A stretch of DNA of 40,947 nucleotides from CAYVTV01 sp964526475 (GCA_964526475.1 CAZGKF010000034.1:1-40947), one strand, 5' to 3'. Positions 15,603 through 24,814 are shown, counted from the first letter of the stretch. Made by a program: numbers and translations. Notes: generated by a model from the sequence alone, not told the origin.

Positions 15603-16934
15603 ATGTTAAAGACATTTACCATAGGAGGTGTTCACCCTGCAGAAAACAAATTTTCCGCCAGTAAAAAAATTGATATCCTCCCGATTCCTCCATCCGTTAC
15701 CATCCCGGTTGCACAACATATTGGTGCCCCGGCTAATGTTTTGGTAGCTAAAGGAGACAAAGTGAAAACCGGTCAGCTAATTGCTAAGTCATCAGGATTC
15801 GTGTCTGCAAATATTCATTCTTCCGTATCCGGTACCGTTACAAAGGTGGACATTTTTCTTGACAGCACCGGATACCGTAGATTGGCCGTACAAATTACCA
15901 CAGAAGGAGATGAATGGATTGAAAGTATTGACAGGGACCCTTCCTTTAATGATAATTTTAATCTTACTGCTGAAGAGATTATTGGTAAAATATCTGAGGC
16001 AGGTCTGGCAGGACTTGGAGGCGCTACTTTCCCCACTCATGTGAAATTATCTGTTCCCCAGGGGAAAAAAGCCGAATACCTTATTGTGAATGCGGTGGAA
16101 TGCGAACCCTTTCTTACTGCCGATCATTCCCTTATGCTGGAGAAAGGGAATGAAATAATAACAGGTACAAGGATTATGATGAAAGCACTCGGTGTGAAAA
16201 AAGCTATCATAGGAATTGAAAATAATAAACCGGATGCTATCAGATATCTTTCGGGTTTAATCAAAAATACAGATGGCATATCTGTCCAGGGACTGAAGGT
16301 GAAATACCCGCAGGGGGGTGAAAAACAATTGGTAGCAGCTTTACTGAAACGTGAAGTGCCTTCAGGAGCGCTACCTATTGATGTGGGAGTTGTTGCATTT
16401 AATGTTGGGAGTATATTTGCAGCTTATGAAGCTATACAGAAAAATAAACCCTTATTTGAAAGAGTGGTGACCGTAACCGGACTCTCCCTGAAAAATCCTT
16501 CAAATTTTCTTACACGATTAGGGTCCCCGGTTTCATATCTCATTGAAGCAGCAGGAGGATTGCCTGAAGATACAGGAAAGATCGTGAACGGTGGCCCGAT
16601 GATGGGAAAAGCTCTGAATAGTCTGGATGTACCGGTTGTAAAAGGAAGTTCCGGTATCCTCGTCATTCCACAGAAGTTTTCAAAGCGAAAGGAAGTGCGA
16701 AACTGTATTCGGTGCAGTAAATGTGTAAGTGTATGCCCAATGGGGCTTGAACCCTACTTATTAATGAGCCTTGCAGAAAAAGAAATGTATGAAAGACTTG
16801 AAATGGAAAAAGTACTTGATTGTATGGAATGCGGTTCCTGCAGTTATATCTGCCCCTCAGGAAGACCCCTGCTGGATTATATCAGACTGGGGAAAACAAA
16901 AACACTTCAAATGATCCGCATAAGAAAAAACTAA
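15603..16934 (+). CDS. rnfC: Rnf electron transport complex subunit C
   Basis: RnfC is the peripheral NADH/flavin subunit of the ion-pumping ferredoxin:NAD+ oxidoreductase. The 443-residue protein starts with the RnfC barrel-sandwich domain (GGVHP at 8-12), continues with the NuoF-like Rossmann region including AGLAGLGGATFPTHVK and VNAVECEPFLTADH, a SLBB-like segment, and two 4Fe-4S motifs near the C terminus (CIRCSKCVSVCP and CMECGSCSYICP). Length is typical for the compact form. It lies between rnfB and rnfD with gaps of 18 and 27 bp. Confidence 0.96.
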   Translation: MLKTFTIGGVHPAENKFSASKKIDILPIPPSVTIPVAQHIGAPANVLVAKGDKVKTGQLIAKSSGFVSANIHSSVSGTVTKVDIFLDSTGYRRLAVQITTEGDEWIESIDRDPSFNDNFNLTAEEIIGKISEAGLAGLGGATFPTHVKLSVPQGKKAEYLIVNAVECEPFLTADHSLMLEKGNEIITGTRIMMKALGVKKAIIGIENNKPDAIRYLSGLIKNTDGISVQGLKVKYPQGGEKQLVAALLKREVPSGALPIDVGVVAFNVGSIFAAYEAIQKNKPLFERVVTVTGLSLKNPSNFLTRLGSPVSYLIEAAGGLPEDTGKIVNGGPMMGKALNSLDVPVVKGSSGILVIPQKFSKRKEVRNCIRCSKCVSVCPMGLEPYLLMSLAEKEMYERLEMEKVLDCMECGSCSYICPSGRPLLDYIRLGKTKTLQMIRIRKN

Positions 16935-16961
16935 TAATGCGTCTCTAAGTATTGCAGCAAT

Positions 16962-17954
16962 ATGAATATGTTAAACGTATCTCCTTCTCCTCACGTCTAT
17001 TCTGATGAATCTGTCCCAAAGCTGATGTATGGTGTAATATTGGCCCTTCTGCCTGCATTCCTTGTTTCTTTTTATTATTTCGGGCTGGGGGTGCTTGTTG
17101 TTACATTTGTTTCTGTTGCCTCTTGTATTTTATTTGAGTTTGCTATACAGAAATACATTTTTAGAAGCAATCCCACACATCTCGATGGCTCTGCGGCTGT
17201 AACCGGATTACTGCTTGCTTTTTGCCTTCCTTCCAATCTTCCGGTATGGATTATTCTTATAGGAGCACTTGTTGCCATTGGAGTTGGAAAGATGTCTTTC
17301 GGAGGTTTAGGAAACAATCCTTTCAATCCTGCCATTGTGGGACGTGTTTTCTTATTTATTTCCTTTCCTGCTGCCATGACGAAATATCCTGAACCGCTGC
17401 AATGGTTTGCTTACATCAACGCATCCACAGGAGCAACTCCCCTGAGTAAAATGAGCGAGAAGCTTGCAAATGAAATCCCGGTATCTGAGATCATGTCTGA
17501 AATGCCTTCACACCTTGATCTGTTTATGGGCAGGATGACTGGTTCCTCAGGAGAAATTGCTGCCTTTGCCCTTTTTATAGGACTGTTTTATATGCTGTGG
17601 AAGAAAATCATTACATGGCACATACCCGTAAGTATTCTGCTGACTGTTGTTTTATTCACCGGCGCATTGTGGATGACAAATAAAGAGAGCTTTGCCGATC
17701 CGTTATTTCACTTGTTAACCGGCGGACTGATACTGGGAGCTGTTTATATGGCAACAGATTATGTAACTTCTCCTATGGCTGTTAAAGGAATGATCATTTA
17801 CGGTACCGGTATAGGAATTATTACTGTGCTAATAAGAACTTTCGGTGCTTATCCTGAAGGTGTTCAGTTTGCCATTCTGATAATGAACGGATTTACACCT
17901 CTTATAAACAAATATGTTAAACCTAAACGTTTCGGGGAACTGAGAAATGGCTAA
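16962..17954 (+). CDS. rnfD: Rnf electron transport complex subunit D
   Basis: This membrane subunit carries covalently bound FMN and probably part of the ion path. The 330-residue protein has about nine helices. The flavinylation motif STGATPLSKM is present, the target being the threonine after GA. GGLGNNPFNPAIVGRVF, another family landmark, precedes it. The last 8 bp overlap the rnfG start (17947), which implies coupled translation. Confidence 0.96.
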   Translation: MNMLNVSPSPHVYSDESVPKLMYGVILALLPAFLVSFYYFGLGVLVVTFVSVASCILFEFAIQKYIFRSNPTHLDGSAAVTGLLLAFCLPSNLPVWIILIGALVAIGVGKMSFGGLGNNPFNPAIVGRVFLFISFPAAMTKYPEPLQWFAYINASTGATPLSKMSEKLANEIPVSEIMSEMPSHLDLFMGRMTGSSGEIAAFALFIGLFYMLWKKIITWHIPVSILLTVVLFTGALWMTNKESFADPLFHLLTGGLILGAVYMATDYVTSPMAVKGMIIYGTGIGIITVLIRTFGAYPEGVQFAILIMNGFTPLINKYVKPKRFGELRNG

Positions 17955-18519
17955 AAGAGAATCGAATTTCGTTAACATGGTTTTCGCCCTTTTCGTCGTT
18001 ACCCTTGTAGCATCAGCTACTCTGGGTTTTGTCTATGAATTGACAAAAGAACCTATCAGGCTGGCAGAGCTGGCCAAAAAAAACTTTGCGATTAAATCCG
18101 TAGTACCTGAATTTGATAACAATCCTTCTGAAGATTTCATTCGTGTGCCCTCAGGAAATGACAGCCTCAGCCTTTATTCAGCGAAGAAAAACGGAGAGCT
18201 GGTTGGCACAGCAGTTGAAACTTTTACTATGAAAGGGTTCAGCGGACTGATCAAGCTTATGGTTGGATTCGCTCCCGACGGGAGTATCATCGACATTGCA
18301 GTTCTTGAACATAAGGAAACACCCGGACTCGGAGATAAAATAGAGAAAGGGAAATCGGAATTCAGTACCTTCTTTCAAAATAAAAATCCATCTGAATACA
18401 AAATTGCTGTCAGACAAGATAACGGGGAAATAAATGCCATTACCGCTGCTACTATCTCCTCACGAGCATATTGTGATGCTGTGCAAAGAGCTTATAAGGC
18501 ATATATGTCTGCCCGATAA
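17947..18519 (+). CDS. rnfG: Rnf electron transport complex subunit G
   Basis: RnfG is anchored by one N-terminal helix (about 9-29) with a periplasmic FMN-binding domain. Residues include the FMN-domain region HKETPGLGDKI and the flavin attachment region AITAATISSRA near 160-170, where the family has S/T-G-A-T. The glycine is replaced by alanine here (TAAT), a conservative change. The length of 190 is standard. The gene overlaps rnfD by 8 bp and precedes rnfE by 24 bp. Confidence 0.94.
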   Translation: MAKRESNFVNMVFALFVVTLVASATLGFVYELTKEPIRLAELAKKNFAIKSVVPEFDNNPSEDFIRVPSGNDSLSLYSAKKNGELVGTAVETFTMKGFSGLIKLMVGFAPDGSIIDIAVLEHKETPGLGDKIEKGKSEFSTFFQNKNPSEYKIAVRQDNGEINAITAATISSRAYCDAVQRAYKAYMSAR

Positions 18520-18543
18520 TAAACATTGTAAAATATTTACAAT

Positions 18544-19134
18544 ATGAATAATTGGAAAAACTTTAGCAAAGGCTTTTTTAAGGAAAATCCGGTATTTGTA
18601 CTTTTCCTGGGACTTTGCCCGGTACTTGGAGTAACAACTACTGCTGTCAATGGTTTAGGGATGGGACTGGCTACCACCTTTGTGTTGTTTATGTCGAGTG
18701 TATTTGTATCACTTATTAAAAATTTCGTACCGGATAAAGTCAGGATTCCTTCGTTCATAGTGATAATTGCAACTTTTGTCACTGTTGTGGAACTGGTAAT
18801 GAAAGGCTACTTCCCGGATCTGTACAAAGCCCTCGGCCTTTTTATACCGTTGATAGTAGTGAACTGCATAGTTCTGGGCCGTGCCGAAGCTTTCGCATCG
18901 AAAAACAAATTTTTTCCGGCAATTCTCGACGGACTCGGAATGGGAGTGGGTTTTGCTTTTGCACTTACTTTGCTTGGTGCTGTTAGAGAGATACTAGGCA
19001 GTGGTTCATTTTTTGGATATAAATTCATACAGGGTGACGGAATACTGGTATTTGTGCTGGCCCCTGGTGCCTTTCTGGCATTGGGTTATTTGATTGTAAT
19101 TATGAATATTGCGAAGAAGAAGTTGGAAAGGTAG
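18544..19134 (+). CDS. rnfE: Rnf electron transport complex subunit E
   Basis: RnfE is one of the two homologous six-helix subunits (with RnfA) that form the membrane core and hold a 2Fe-2S centre between them. The 196 residues contain the paired cysteine regions GLCPVLGVT near the start and IVVNCIVLGRAEAFAS in the middle, and the C-terminal AVREILGSGSFFG. A 158-bp gap separates it from rnfA, unusually long within this operon. Confidence 0.95.
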   Translation: MNNWKNFSKGFFKENPVFVLFLGLCPVLGVTTTAVNGLGMGLATTFVLFMSSVFVSLIKNFVPDKVRIPSFIVIIATFVTVVELVMKGYFPDLYKALGLFIPLIVVNCIVLGRAEAFASKNKFFPAILDGLGMGVGFAFALTLLGAVREILGSGSFFGYKFIQGDGILVFVLAPGAFLALGYLIVIMNIAKKKLER

Positions 19135-19173
19135 AAGTTAGAAATATTAATATGAATTATTCAGTATATATTT

Positions 19174-19230
19174 ATTACACAGAGAGCCACGGAAGGTTGC
19201 ACAGGAAAACACGGAGGTATAAAAACTCTG
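19174..19230. repeat. Dispersed CACAGAG-type repeat inside the rnf operon
   Basis: The rnfE-rnfA gap contains attacacagagagccacgga followed by cacagg, cacgga and a short run into ctctg. It is closely related to the tract at 26390-26435, which also starts attacacagaga and has cacagagg units. The same kind of phrase in two unlinked gaps marks a dispersed repeat. It does not interrupt either reading frame. Confidence 0.6.
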
Positions 19231-19292
19231 CGCATTGCTTTAAGACACTTTGTTAAACACAATATTACAATTAAGTTAAAAATTATTTTAAC

Positions 19293-19865
19293 ATGGAATA
19301 CATAATAATAATCATCTCCGCTGTTTTTGTAAGCAACATTGTATTGGCACAGTTTCTGGGAATATGCCCTTTCATGGGGGTGTCAAATAAAGTGCCTACT
19401 GCAATCGGGATGACAGGAGCAGTTACTTTTGTTATGGTAATTGCAACCATTGTAACATATCTGTTGATGCAATACGTACTATTACCTCTGGGAATTGAAT
19501 TTGCCCGTACCATCACCTTCATTCTTGTTATTGCCTCGCTGGTTCAACTCGTTGAAATAATTCTAAAGAAAATAAGTCCTCCTTTATACCAGGCACTTGG
19601 TATTTTTCTTCCCCTTATAACAACTAACTGTGCTGTACTTGGGGTTGCCGTGCTTGTGGGGCAGAAAGAATTCAGGCTTTTACAAAGTGTTGTTTTTGCC
19701 ATAGGTAATGCTCTTGGTTTTGGTCTGGCCCTTATCACATTTGCCGGAATCCGCGAACAACTTGAATTGCTGAACGTTCCAAAATCCATGCGGGGTGTTC
19801 CGATAGCATTTATTGTGGCAGGCATTCTCGCCCTTGCTTTTATGGGTTTTGCAGGAATTGTTTAG
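19293..19865 (+). CDS. rnfA: Rnf electron transport complex subunit A
   Basis: RnfA is the six-helix partner of RnfE. The 190-residue protein shows FLGICPFMGVSNK near the start and TTNCAVLGVAVL in the middle, the two cysteine-bearing loops that together with RnfE hold an intramembrane 2Fe-2S centre, and ITFAGIREQLEL toward the end. It is the last rnf gene. A plain translation start ATG at 19293 follows the repeat-bearing gap. Confidence 0.95.
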   Translation: MEYIIIIISAVFVSNIVLAQFLGICPFMGVSNKVPTAIGMTGAVTFVMVIATIVTYLLMQYVLLPLGIEFARTITFILVIASLVQLVEIILKKISPPLYQALGIFLPLITTNCAVLGVAVLVGQKEFRLLQSVVFAIGNALGFGLALITFAGIREQLELLNVPKSMRGVPIAFIVAGILALAFMGFAGIV

Positions 19866-19888
19866 GAAAGATTTCCTCCGTGAGAAAT

Positions 19889-20533
19889 ATGAAAGAAGAA
19901 GAAATAATCCAAAGATCAGAGGACTTTGTCAAACAAAGTCTTTCATCGGCCGAAGGAGGTCACGACTGGTCACATACCTGCAGGGTATGGAGGCTGTCTC
20001 TTATTATTGCAATGAAGGAAGGCGCCGATACTTTTATTACAAGCCTGGGAGCACTGTTTCATGATATTGCAGATCCAAAGTTCAATGATGGAGATGAGAA
20101 TAAAGGAATCATGATCACCAGGAAATTTCTGACCTCTCTCGATGCAGATAATAATATCATATCTAAAGTGGAAGATATCATAAAAAGAGTTTCCTTTAAA
20201 GGGGGAAGTGAAGACCCAACGCCTAAATCTCCTGAACTACAGTGCGTTCAGGATGCCGACAGGCTTGATGCAATGGGAGCAATTGGTATTGCAAGGGCGT
20301 TTAACTATGGAGGGTATAAGGGAAGAAAATTATATGATCCTGAATATATCCCAAAAAAATATTATACAGAAGAGGAATACAGAAACAATAACTCCCCTAC
20401 CATACATCATTTCTGCGAGAAATTACTGTTACTAAAAGACCTTATGAACACTAAAACAGGAAGAAAACTGGCGAAAAAGCGGCACCGTTTTATGGAGAAA
20501 TTTCTAAAAAGATTCTTCCAGGAAATAAAATAA
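19889..20533 (+). CDS. HD-domain phosphohydrolase (YedJ-like)
   Basis: From the ATG at 19889 the product is 214 residues. A GTG at 19880 in frame is an alternative start adding three residues, and I prefer the ATG. The metal ligands of the HD superfamily are visible: HDWSHT with H25 and H29, FHDIAD with H58/D59, and QDADRLDAMG for the last aspartate. YIPKKYYTEE and the tail match the family of small uncharacterised bacterial HD proteins that includes YedJ. The substrate is unknown, with nucleotides likely. It begins 23 bp after rnfA and may be co-transcribed with it, but I see no functional link. Confidence 0.82.
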   Translation: MKEEEIIQRSEDFVKQSLSSAEGGHDWSHTCRVWRLSLIIAMKEGADTFITSLGALFHDIADPKFNDGDENKGIMITRKFLTSLDADNNIISKVEDIIKRVSFKGGSEDPTPKSPELQCVQDADRLDAMGAIGIARAFNYGGYKGRKLYDPEYIPKKYYTEEEYRNNNSPTIHHFCEKLLLLKDLMNTKTGRKLAKKRHRFMEKFLKRFFQEIK

Positions 20534-20625
20534 GCCATCCCCCGGCAATTGGGTAATCCAGCAACATACCGATTCAGTAAAATTAAACCTGCTATTTTGA
20601 AATTTACGGGGCTAAATTTTCCGGG

Positions 20626-21384
20626 TTATTCCAATTTTTTGAAGTGACTCCTTGCAGATAAAGCTGCTCCAACGATACCTGCCTCATTAAGGTATTGAGC
20701 AGTGACTACTTTTGCCCTTGTATGAAGGAAATTCATATAAAGATCCTTCTTTTTGGAAGCCCCTCCTCCAAGAATAAACATATCGGGCCAAAAGAGATCT
20801 TCCAGAAGCTTCAGGTATTCGTCAAACCTTCCTGCCCATTCTTCCCAACTTAAATTAAGATCTTTTCTGGCAGCATCGGAAGCATATTTCTCAGCATCAT
20901 CCCCCTTAAGTGTGATATGTCCGAACTCCAGGTTAGGCACAAGCTTTCCATCAATAAACATCACTGTTCCCAAACCAGTTCCAATGGTGATAAGAAAGGC
21001 TACTCCCCTGAAACCTGCTCCTGCTCCAAATACCATTTCCGCCATACCAGCAGCGTCAGCATCATTTACTACATGAGTAGGGCACTTGGTAATACCAGTT
21101 ATTAATTTATTAATATCCTTGTCAATCCATGTTTTATCAACATTTGCAGCTGTTCTGACGATCCCGTTCTGAACAACTCCGGGGAACCCGGCACCAATAG
21201 CACCCTTCCAGTCAAAATGCACTGCAATCTTACGGATTACTTCAGCCACCGCTTCCGGCGTTGCCGGAGAAGGTGTTGCAATTCTGTACCTATCTGTTAT
21301 AAGCTTACCTTTCTTTGTGTGTACAATAGCTCCTTTTACGCCGGAGCCTCCAATGTCAATACCTAATATCTTTTTATACTTCAT
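20626..21384 (-). CDS. ppgK: ROK-family polyphosphate glucokinase-like kinase
   Basis: The 252-residue protein carries the ASKHA phosphate loop DIGGSGVKG (10-18), GAGFPGVV (64-71), the catalytic aspartate in VVNDADAAG (D108) and the adenosine/phosphate loop TIGTGLGT (133-140). The family closest in length and motifs is the polyphosphate-dependent glucokinase (PpgK), which phosphorylates glucose with polyphosphate or ATP. The HxCxxC zinc motif of other ROK kinases is absent, as in PpgK. Phosphate donor choice cannot be read from sequence. It converges on the HD gene with 92 bp between. Confidence 0.82.
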   Translation of the reverse strand: MKYKKILGIDIGGSGVKGAIVHTKKGKLITDRYRIATPSPATPEAVAEVIRKIAVHFDWKGAIGAGFPGVVQNGIVRTAANVDKTWIDKDINKLITGITKCPTHVVNDADAAGMAEMVFGAGAGFRGVAFLITIGTGLGTVMFIDGKLVPNLEFGHITLKGDDAEKYASDAARKDLNLSWEEWAGRFDEYLKLLEDLFWPDMFILGGGASKKKDLYMNFLHTRAKVVTAQYLNEAGIVGAALSARSHFKKLE

Positions 21385-21681
21385 TGTGAAATAGTATTTT
21401 ATAGAAAAAAGGAAAAATACTCATTTTTTTTTTAATTAATATACGAACTTTAGAATTTATGTAAGTTTTCACTAGTAATTAGTAATTTTTTAATAAAAAA
21501 TAAGTTTTTCTTGATTCAATCCTCAAACCATACAAGTGGTTTTAAATAACTCAAGTTTCGCACTTATTTCTATTATATACGCAAAGGAGAGAGCCCTCAC
21601 TGGCGTTGTTAAAAAAAAATATTATCTTTAAGTCTATTAACCTACGAAACTTAAATAAAATTTTCAACCAAACCTTTACAA
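21385..21681. other. AT-rich divergent intergenic region, no gene seen
   Basis: These 297 bases separate the divergent ppgK-like gene and the DUF1593 lipoprotein gene. They are strongly AT-rich with several A and T runs. I find no reading frame with family resemblance and no strong hairpin. They presumably contain both promoters. Confidence 0.5.
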
Positions 21682-23214
21682 ATGAGATCCCCCCTGTATT
21701 GTATCATTTTTATCGCATTCATTTTCACCGGATGCAACAAAAAAATTACAACCGACTTTGCAAAACCCCAAATTATTATTACTAACGATGGTGAAGTTGA
21801 TGACCAGAACGCCTTCATCAGGTTTCTGTTATACTCCAACGAATTTGATGTTAAAGGGCTGGTATATAGCAGTTCTCAATGGCACTATTCAGGTGATGGC
21901 AAAGGGACTCTTTTTACTTCCGGAATGCCTAATACAGCAAAATCATATGGTGAAAGAACCGAACTGCGGTGGACCGGGACCGAATGGATGCAGGGTTTTA
22001 TAGATTTATACGCTGAATCCTATGATAATCTCCTACTGCACGATAATTCATACCCGAAACCTGAATATCTTAAAAGTATTATAAGAGTTGGAAATATTGA
22101 GTTTGAGGGAGAAATGGATAAAATTACTGATGGCTCGGAGCTTATCAGGAAGATTTTACTTGATGATAATCCCGATCCGGTTTATGTTCAGGTTTGGGGT
22201 GGAACAAATACCCTGGCACGCGCTTTAAAATGCATTGAGGAGAAGTATAAAGGAACTGATCAATGGCAGGAAATTTATAACAAAGTAGTCAATAAAACCA
22301 TAGTTTACATTATCCTGAACCAGGATGTGACCTTTCTTGAATATATCCTGCCAAACTGGCCCGATATTAAGACTATATTCAATCGCAGCCAACCCAGAGG
22401 TTTTGCATACAGCTGGCGCCGGCTTGTACCTGAAGAGTTGCATGCCTTGATGGATGGTGAATGGTATGCGGAAAACATCCTTTTCAACCGTGGCCCCTTA
22501 TTGAAGAGATATTATACATATGACGACGGTCAACCGGTTGAAGGCGATTATATGGTTAAATATCATGATTTTGAGTTATCCCCTCATTACGCTGAAAGAG
22601 GACATATCCGATATGATTTTATTTCGGAATGGGATTCCCCGGCCTGGCTCTATTGCTTAGATTTCCGCTTTGGATTGAGAAATGAAGAGAACCCTTCTTA
22701 CGGAGGATTAGGGGGCCGTTTTGTTCAGTCAGAGAAAAACCCCAATGTATGGGCAGATGTCTGGGAAGATGTCCCAACAGTTAAGGATATCAATCCTTTT
22801 ACCGGAGAATGGGATGCTTATTATCCACAATTGCGTTGGATCCCGGTACTCCAGAATGATTTTGCAGCAAGAGCTGAATGGTGTGTTAAAAATTTTCAGG
22901 ATTCCAACCATGCACCTGTTGTCAGGCTGAATCATCCTGCCATTATCACAGCAAAAGCAGGGGATATGGTCCGTTTAAAAGGAACTGCCAAAGATCCGGA
23001 TGGTTATGAGCTGACATATACCTGGTGGCAATACAAGGAAGCAGGTACTTACAGTAACGATATAATAATCAATGATGCCGGTAATAAAAAGTCTTCTTTC
23101 ACAGTTCCATCAGATACAGAGCCCGGTGATACTATCCATGTCATCCTTGAGGTAAAAGATAGCGGAACTCCTGCACTCACAGGATTTCAACGTGTGATTA
23201 TTACGGTAATCTAA
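21682..23214 (+). CDS. DUF1593/Sde182-type nucleoside-hydrolase-like lipoprotein
   Basis: The 510-residue protein begins with a lipoprotein signal (IIFIAFIFTGC, lipidated cysteine at 18), so it is a membrane-anchored, probably surface or periplasmic protein. Residues 28-330 match the nucleoside-hydrolase-like domain of Sde182 proteins. TNDGEVDDQNAF (33-44) resembles the calcium-binding DxDxxxDD motif of nucleoside hydrolases. The last 90 residues form an Ig/cadherin-like domain (KAGDMVRLKGTAKDPDG). The family is linked to plant polysaccharide use, and the prototype was called cellulose-binding, but a substrate has not been settled. No SusC/SusD or glycoside hydrolase genes flank it. Confidence 0.85.
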   Translation: MRSPLYCIIFIAFIFTGCNKKITTDFAKPQIIITNDGEVDDQNAFIRFLLYSNEFDVKGLVYSSSQWHYSGDGKGTLFTSGMPNTAKSYGERTELRWTGTEWMQGFIDLYAESYDNLLLHDNSYPKPEYLKSIIRVGNIEFEGEMDKITDGSELIRKILLDDNPDPVYVQVWGGTNTLARALKCIEEKYKGTDQWQEIYNKVVNKTIVYIILNQDVTFLEYILPNWPDIKTIFNRSQPRGFAYSWRRLVPEELHALMDGEWYAENILFNRGPLLKRYYTYDDGQPVEGDYMVKYHDFELSPHYAERGHIRYDFISEWDSPAWLYCLDFRFGLRNEENPSYGGLGGRFVQSEKNPNVWADVWEDVPTVKDINPFTGEWDAYYPQLRWIPVLQNDFAARAEWCVKNFQDSNHAPVVRLNHPAIITAKAGDMVRLKGTAKDPDGYELTYTWWQYKEAGTYSNDIIINDAGNKKSSFTVPSDTEPGDTIHVILEVKDSGTPALTGFQRVIITVI

Positions 23215-23549
23215 AAAGAAAGCTTATGTGCGTAGGACGTCCACGGATTGTGTGAACCTGAGGCTTTTTGGCCAGGGCAGGGCGGGTTGGCAAGGTAAAA
23301 AAAGTTGGCAGAGGGCAGTTGGCAGTCGCAAAGTGAAAAAAGTTGGCAGTTTCAGTGAATCTTACTTTTCAGAAGCGTCAGCGCACTGAAAAGTACAAAT
23401 GAACTAATCCCACCTTTACGGTGGGAGGGCATTTGACAGTAGGAAAATTCATGGCTATTTTCCTGAATCCGGATTTTATTTTGTTTACTTTCTTTTTTTT
23501 CTTATATTTAAAATATTGTAAGGGAAGCTTTCATCCTTAACCATTATTA
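23215..23549. repeat. 335-bp intergenic repeat region with two hairpins
   Basis: There is no gene here. gttggca occurs at 23286-23292, 23304-23310, 23318-23324 and 23342-23348, within a G-rich tract. Two hairpins follow: tacttttcag (23363-23372) with ctgaaaagta (23386-23395), and tcccacc (23408-23414) with ggtggga (23420-23426). Neither has a following T-run, so simple terminators are unlikely. The unequal spacing rules out a CRISPR array. It looks like accumulated dispersed repeats. Confidence 0.55.
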
Positions 23550-23948
23550 ATGAATAAGAATATAATTTTCAAAGACTATAACTGGACTGGTAAAAAGATT
23601 CTTATAGTTGAAGATGATATCTCAAGTACTTATTTTCTGAAAGAAGTATTGGAAGAGACCGGTGTTTCACTTGAATACGCAACAGATGGGCTTACAGCTT
23701 TAAGATTCTGTGAAGAAGATAGAACCATAGATATGGTTTTAATGGATATACAAATCCCCTTCCTTAACGGGTTCGAAACATCTGCCAGGATCAAGTCCAT
23801 TCGTCCTGATATTACCATAATTGCCCAAACTGCCTATGCATTTGTTGACGATCGTGAAAAATGTCTTCAGGCAGGATGTGACGATTATATATCCAAACCG
23901 ATGGACCCTTTTGAACTGTTGGAAAAACTTCATATATATCTGAAATAA
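23550..23948 (+). CDS. Stand-alone response-regulator receiver domain
   Basis: The 132-residue protein is a single CheY-like domain: acidic pair EDD (21-23), phospho-acceptor D66 in LMDIQIP, T94 and K116 in ISKPMDP. There is no output domain. It resembles the receiver domains attached to hybrid histidine kinases of Bacteroidota (IVEDD, MDIQIPFLNGFE). It would be phosphorylated by a kinase encoded elsewhere. It has no obvious partner among its neighbours and is preceded by the repeat-rich gap. Confidence 0.85.
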   Translation: MNKNIIFKDYNWTGKKILIVEDDISSTYFLKEVLEETGVSLEYATDGLTALRFCEEDRTIDMVLMDIQIPFLNGFETSARIKSIRPDITIIAQTAYAFVDDREKCLQAGCDDYISKPMDPFELLEKLHIYLK

Positions 23949-23983
23949 TCATCCTGTATCCGGACATATTTTTCCAATTCATT

Positions 23984-24097
23984 TCATTTAAATACATACC
24001 TGTAAATTGCTTTACCGTTAATTGCATCAGCTTCCTTTAAAACAGACACTTTTGTTTCCGGGGGAAACAGATATTCCATTACTCCCCGCATTATCAT
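23984..24097 (-). CDS. Possible 37-residue small protein after the lysoplasmalogenase gene
   Basis: An ATG directly follows the stop codon of the upstream gene (stop at 24098-24100, ATG at 24095-24097, minus strand). It opens 37 codons reading MIMRGVMEYLFPPETKVSVL and then KEADAINGKAIYRYVFK. Composition is protein-like and the zero gap would allow coupled translation, but I recognise no family. It could equally be a remnant. Confidence 0.25.
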   Translation of the reverse strand: MIMRGVMEYLFPPETKVSVLKEADAINGKAIYRYVFK

Positions 24098-24814
24098 TTA
24101 CTGCCCATTGCCGTTTCCATGGGAAACTGCATCCTGCTTAATACAGCCCATTGCTATCAGGTACTGAGCAATTAAATATGTGGACATTGTAAGTATTCGT
24201 GCAAAGTCAAACTTCTGATAAAATCTGTTAACCGCAACCATAGAATCTGAAAGGACAAAAAAGGAAGCTCCGAACACCACAAGCATATAACTTACTCCGT
24301 TAACTTTTCCATGCCTGTTAAATGCAGCAAGAAGCATTAAAAGAATTACCGCTGCATAAATAATAACCGGAATCCGGATATCACCCAATCCTCTGTATAA
24401 TAGCCAAATCATAAGTACACCATATCCAATTACAAGGAAAAGAAGATAGATCCTTCGGTTAAAAATGGGATTTCTCCCACGTGGAAGGCTGAAAGCAATT
24501 ATATATAGCAGTTGTGTTAACAGGAAAAAGCCAAGGCCGGTAAGAAAAAACATTTCCTTATCAAGACTTAACCCAATCTTATTATCTGAAAGGTAAACCA
24601 GAAAATCTCCAAGCCCTGAAAAAAACAATCCGGACAAAACTAATGCATGAAGCAGATAATATCTTTCTTTTACCTGAAAATGATAATACACCATAAGCAC
24701 AGGTATTATCATCGCTCTTACAATCATTGCAGGGTAAAATAACTTATAATGCTCCAGAATAAAAAAAACAATTCCTAAAGCAAAATAATAGACTGTGAAG
24801 CCGGGATTTTTCAT
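24098..24814 (-). CDS. Lysoplasmalogenase (YhhN family)
   Basis: The 238-residue integral membrane protein has about eight helices and the conserved polar residues of the YhhN/TMEM86 family: LFFSGLGDFLVYL near 62-74 and a later FVLSDSMVAVNRF near 203-215, which contain the aspartates proposed for catalysis. Members hydrolyse the vinyl-ether bond of lysoplasmalogen. Plasmalogens occur in anaerobic bacteria, which fits the inferred lifestyle. The gene stands alone on the minus strand. Confidence 0.85.
   Translation of the reverse strand: MKNPGFTVYYFALGIVFFILEHYKLFYPAMIVRAMIIPVLMVYYHFQVKERYYLLHALVLSGLFFSGLGDFLVYLSDNKIGLSLDKEMFFLTGLGFFLLTQLLYIIAFSLPRGRNPIFNRRIYLLFLVIGYGVLMIWLLYRGLGDIRIPVIIYAAVILLMLLAAFNRHGKVNGVSYMLVVFGASFFVLSDSMVAVNRFYQKFDFARILTMSTYLIAQYLIAMGCIKQDAVSHGNGNGQ

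Noticed and set aside
23286..23348. gttggca repeats as a possible CRISPR array
   Set aside because: The units are only 7 bp, the spacing is irregular (18, 14 and 24 bp), and there are no spacers or cas genes.
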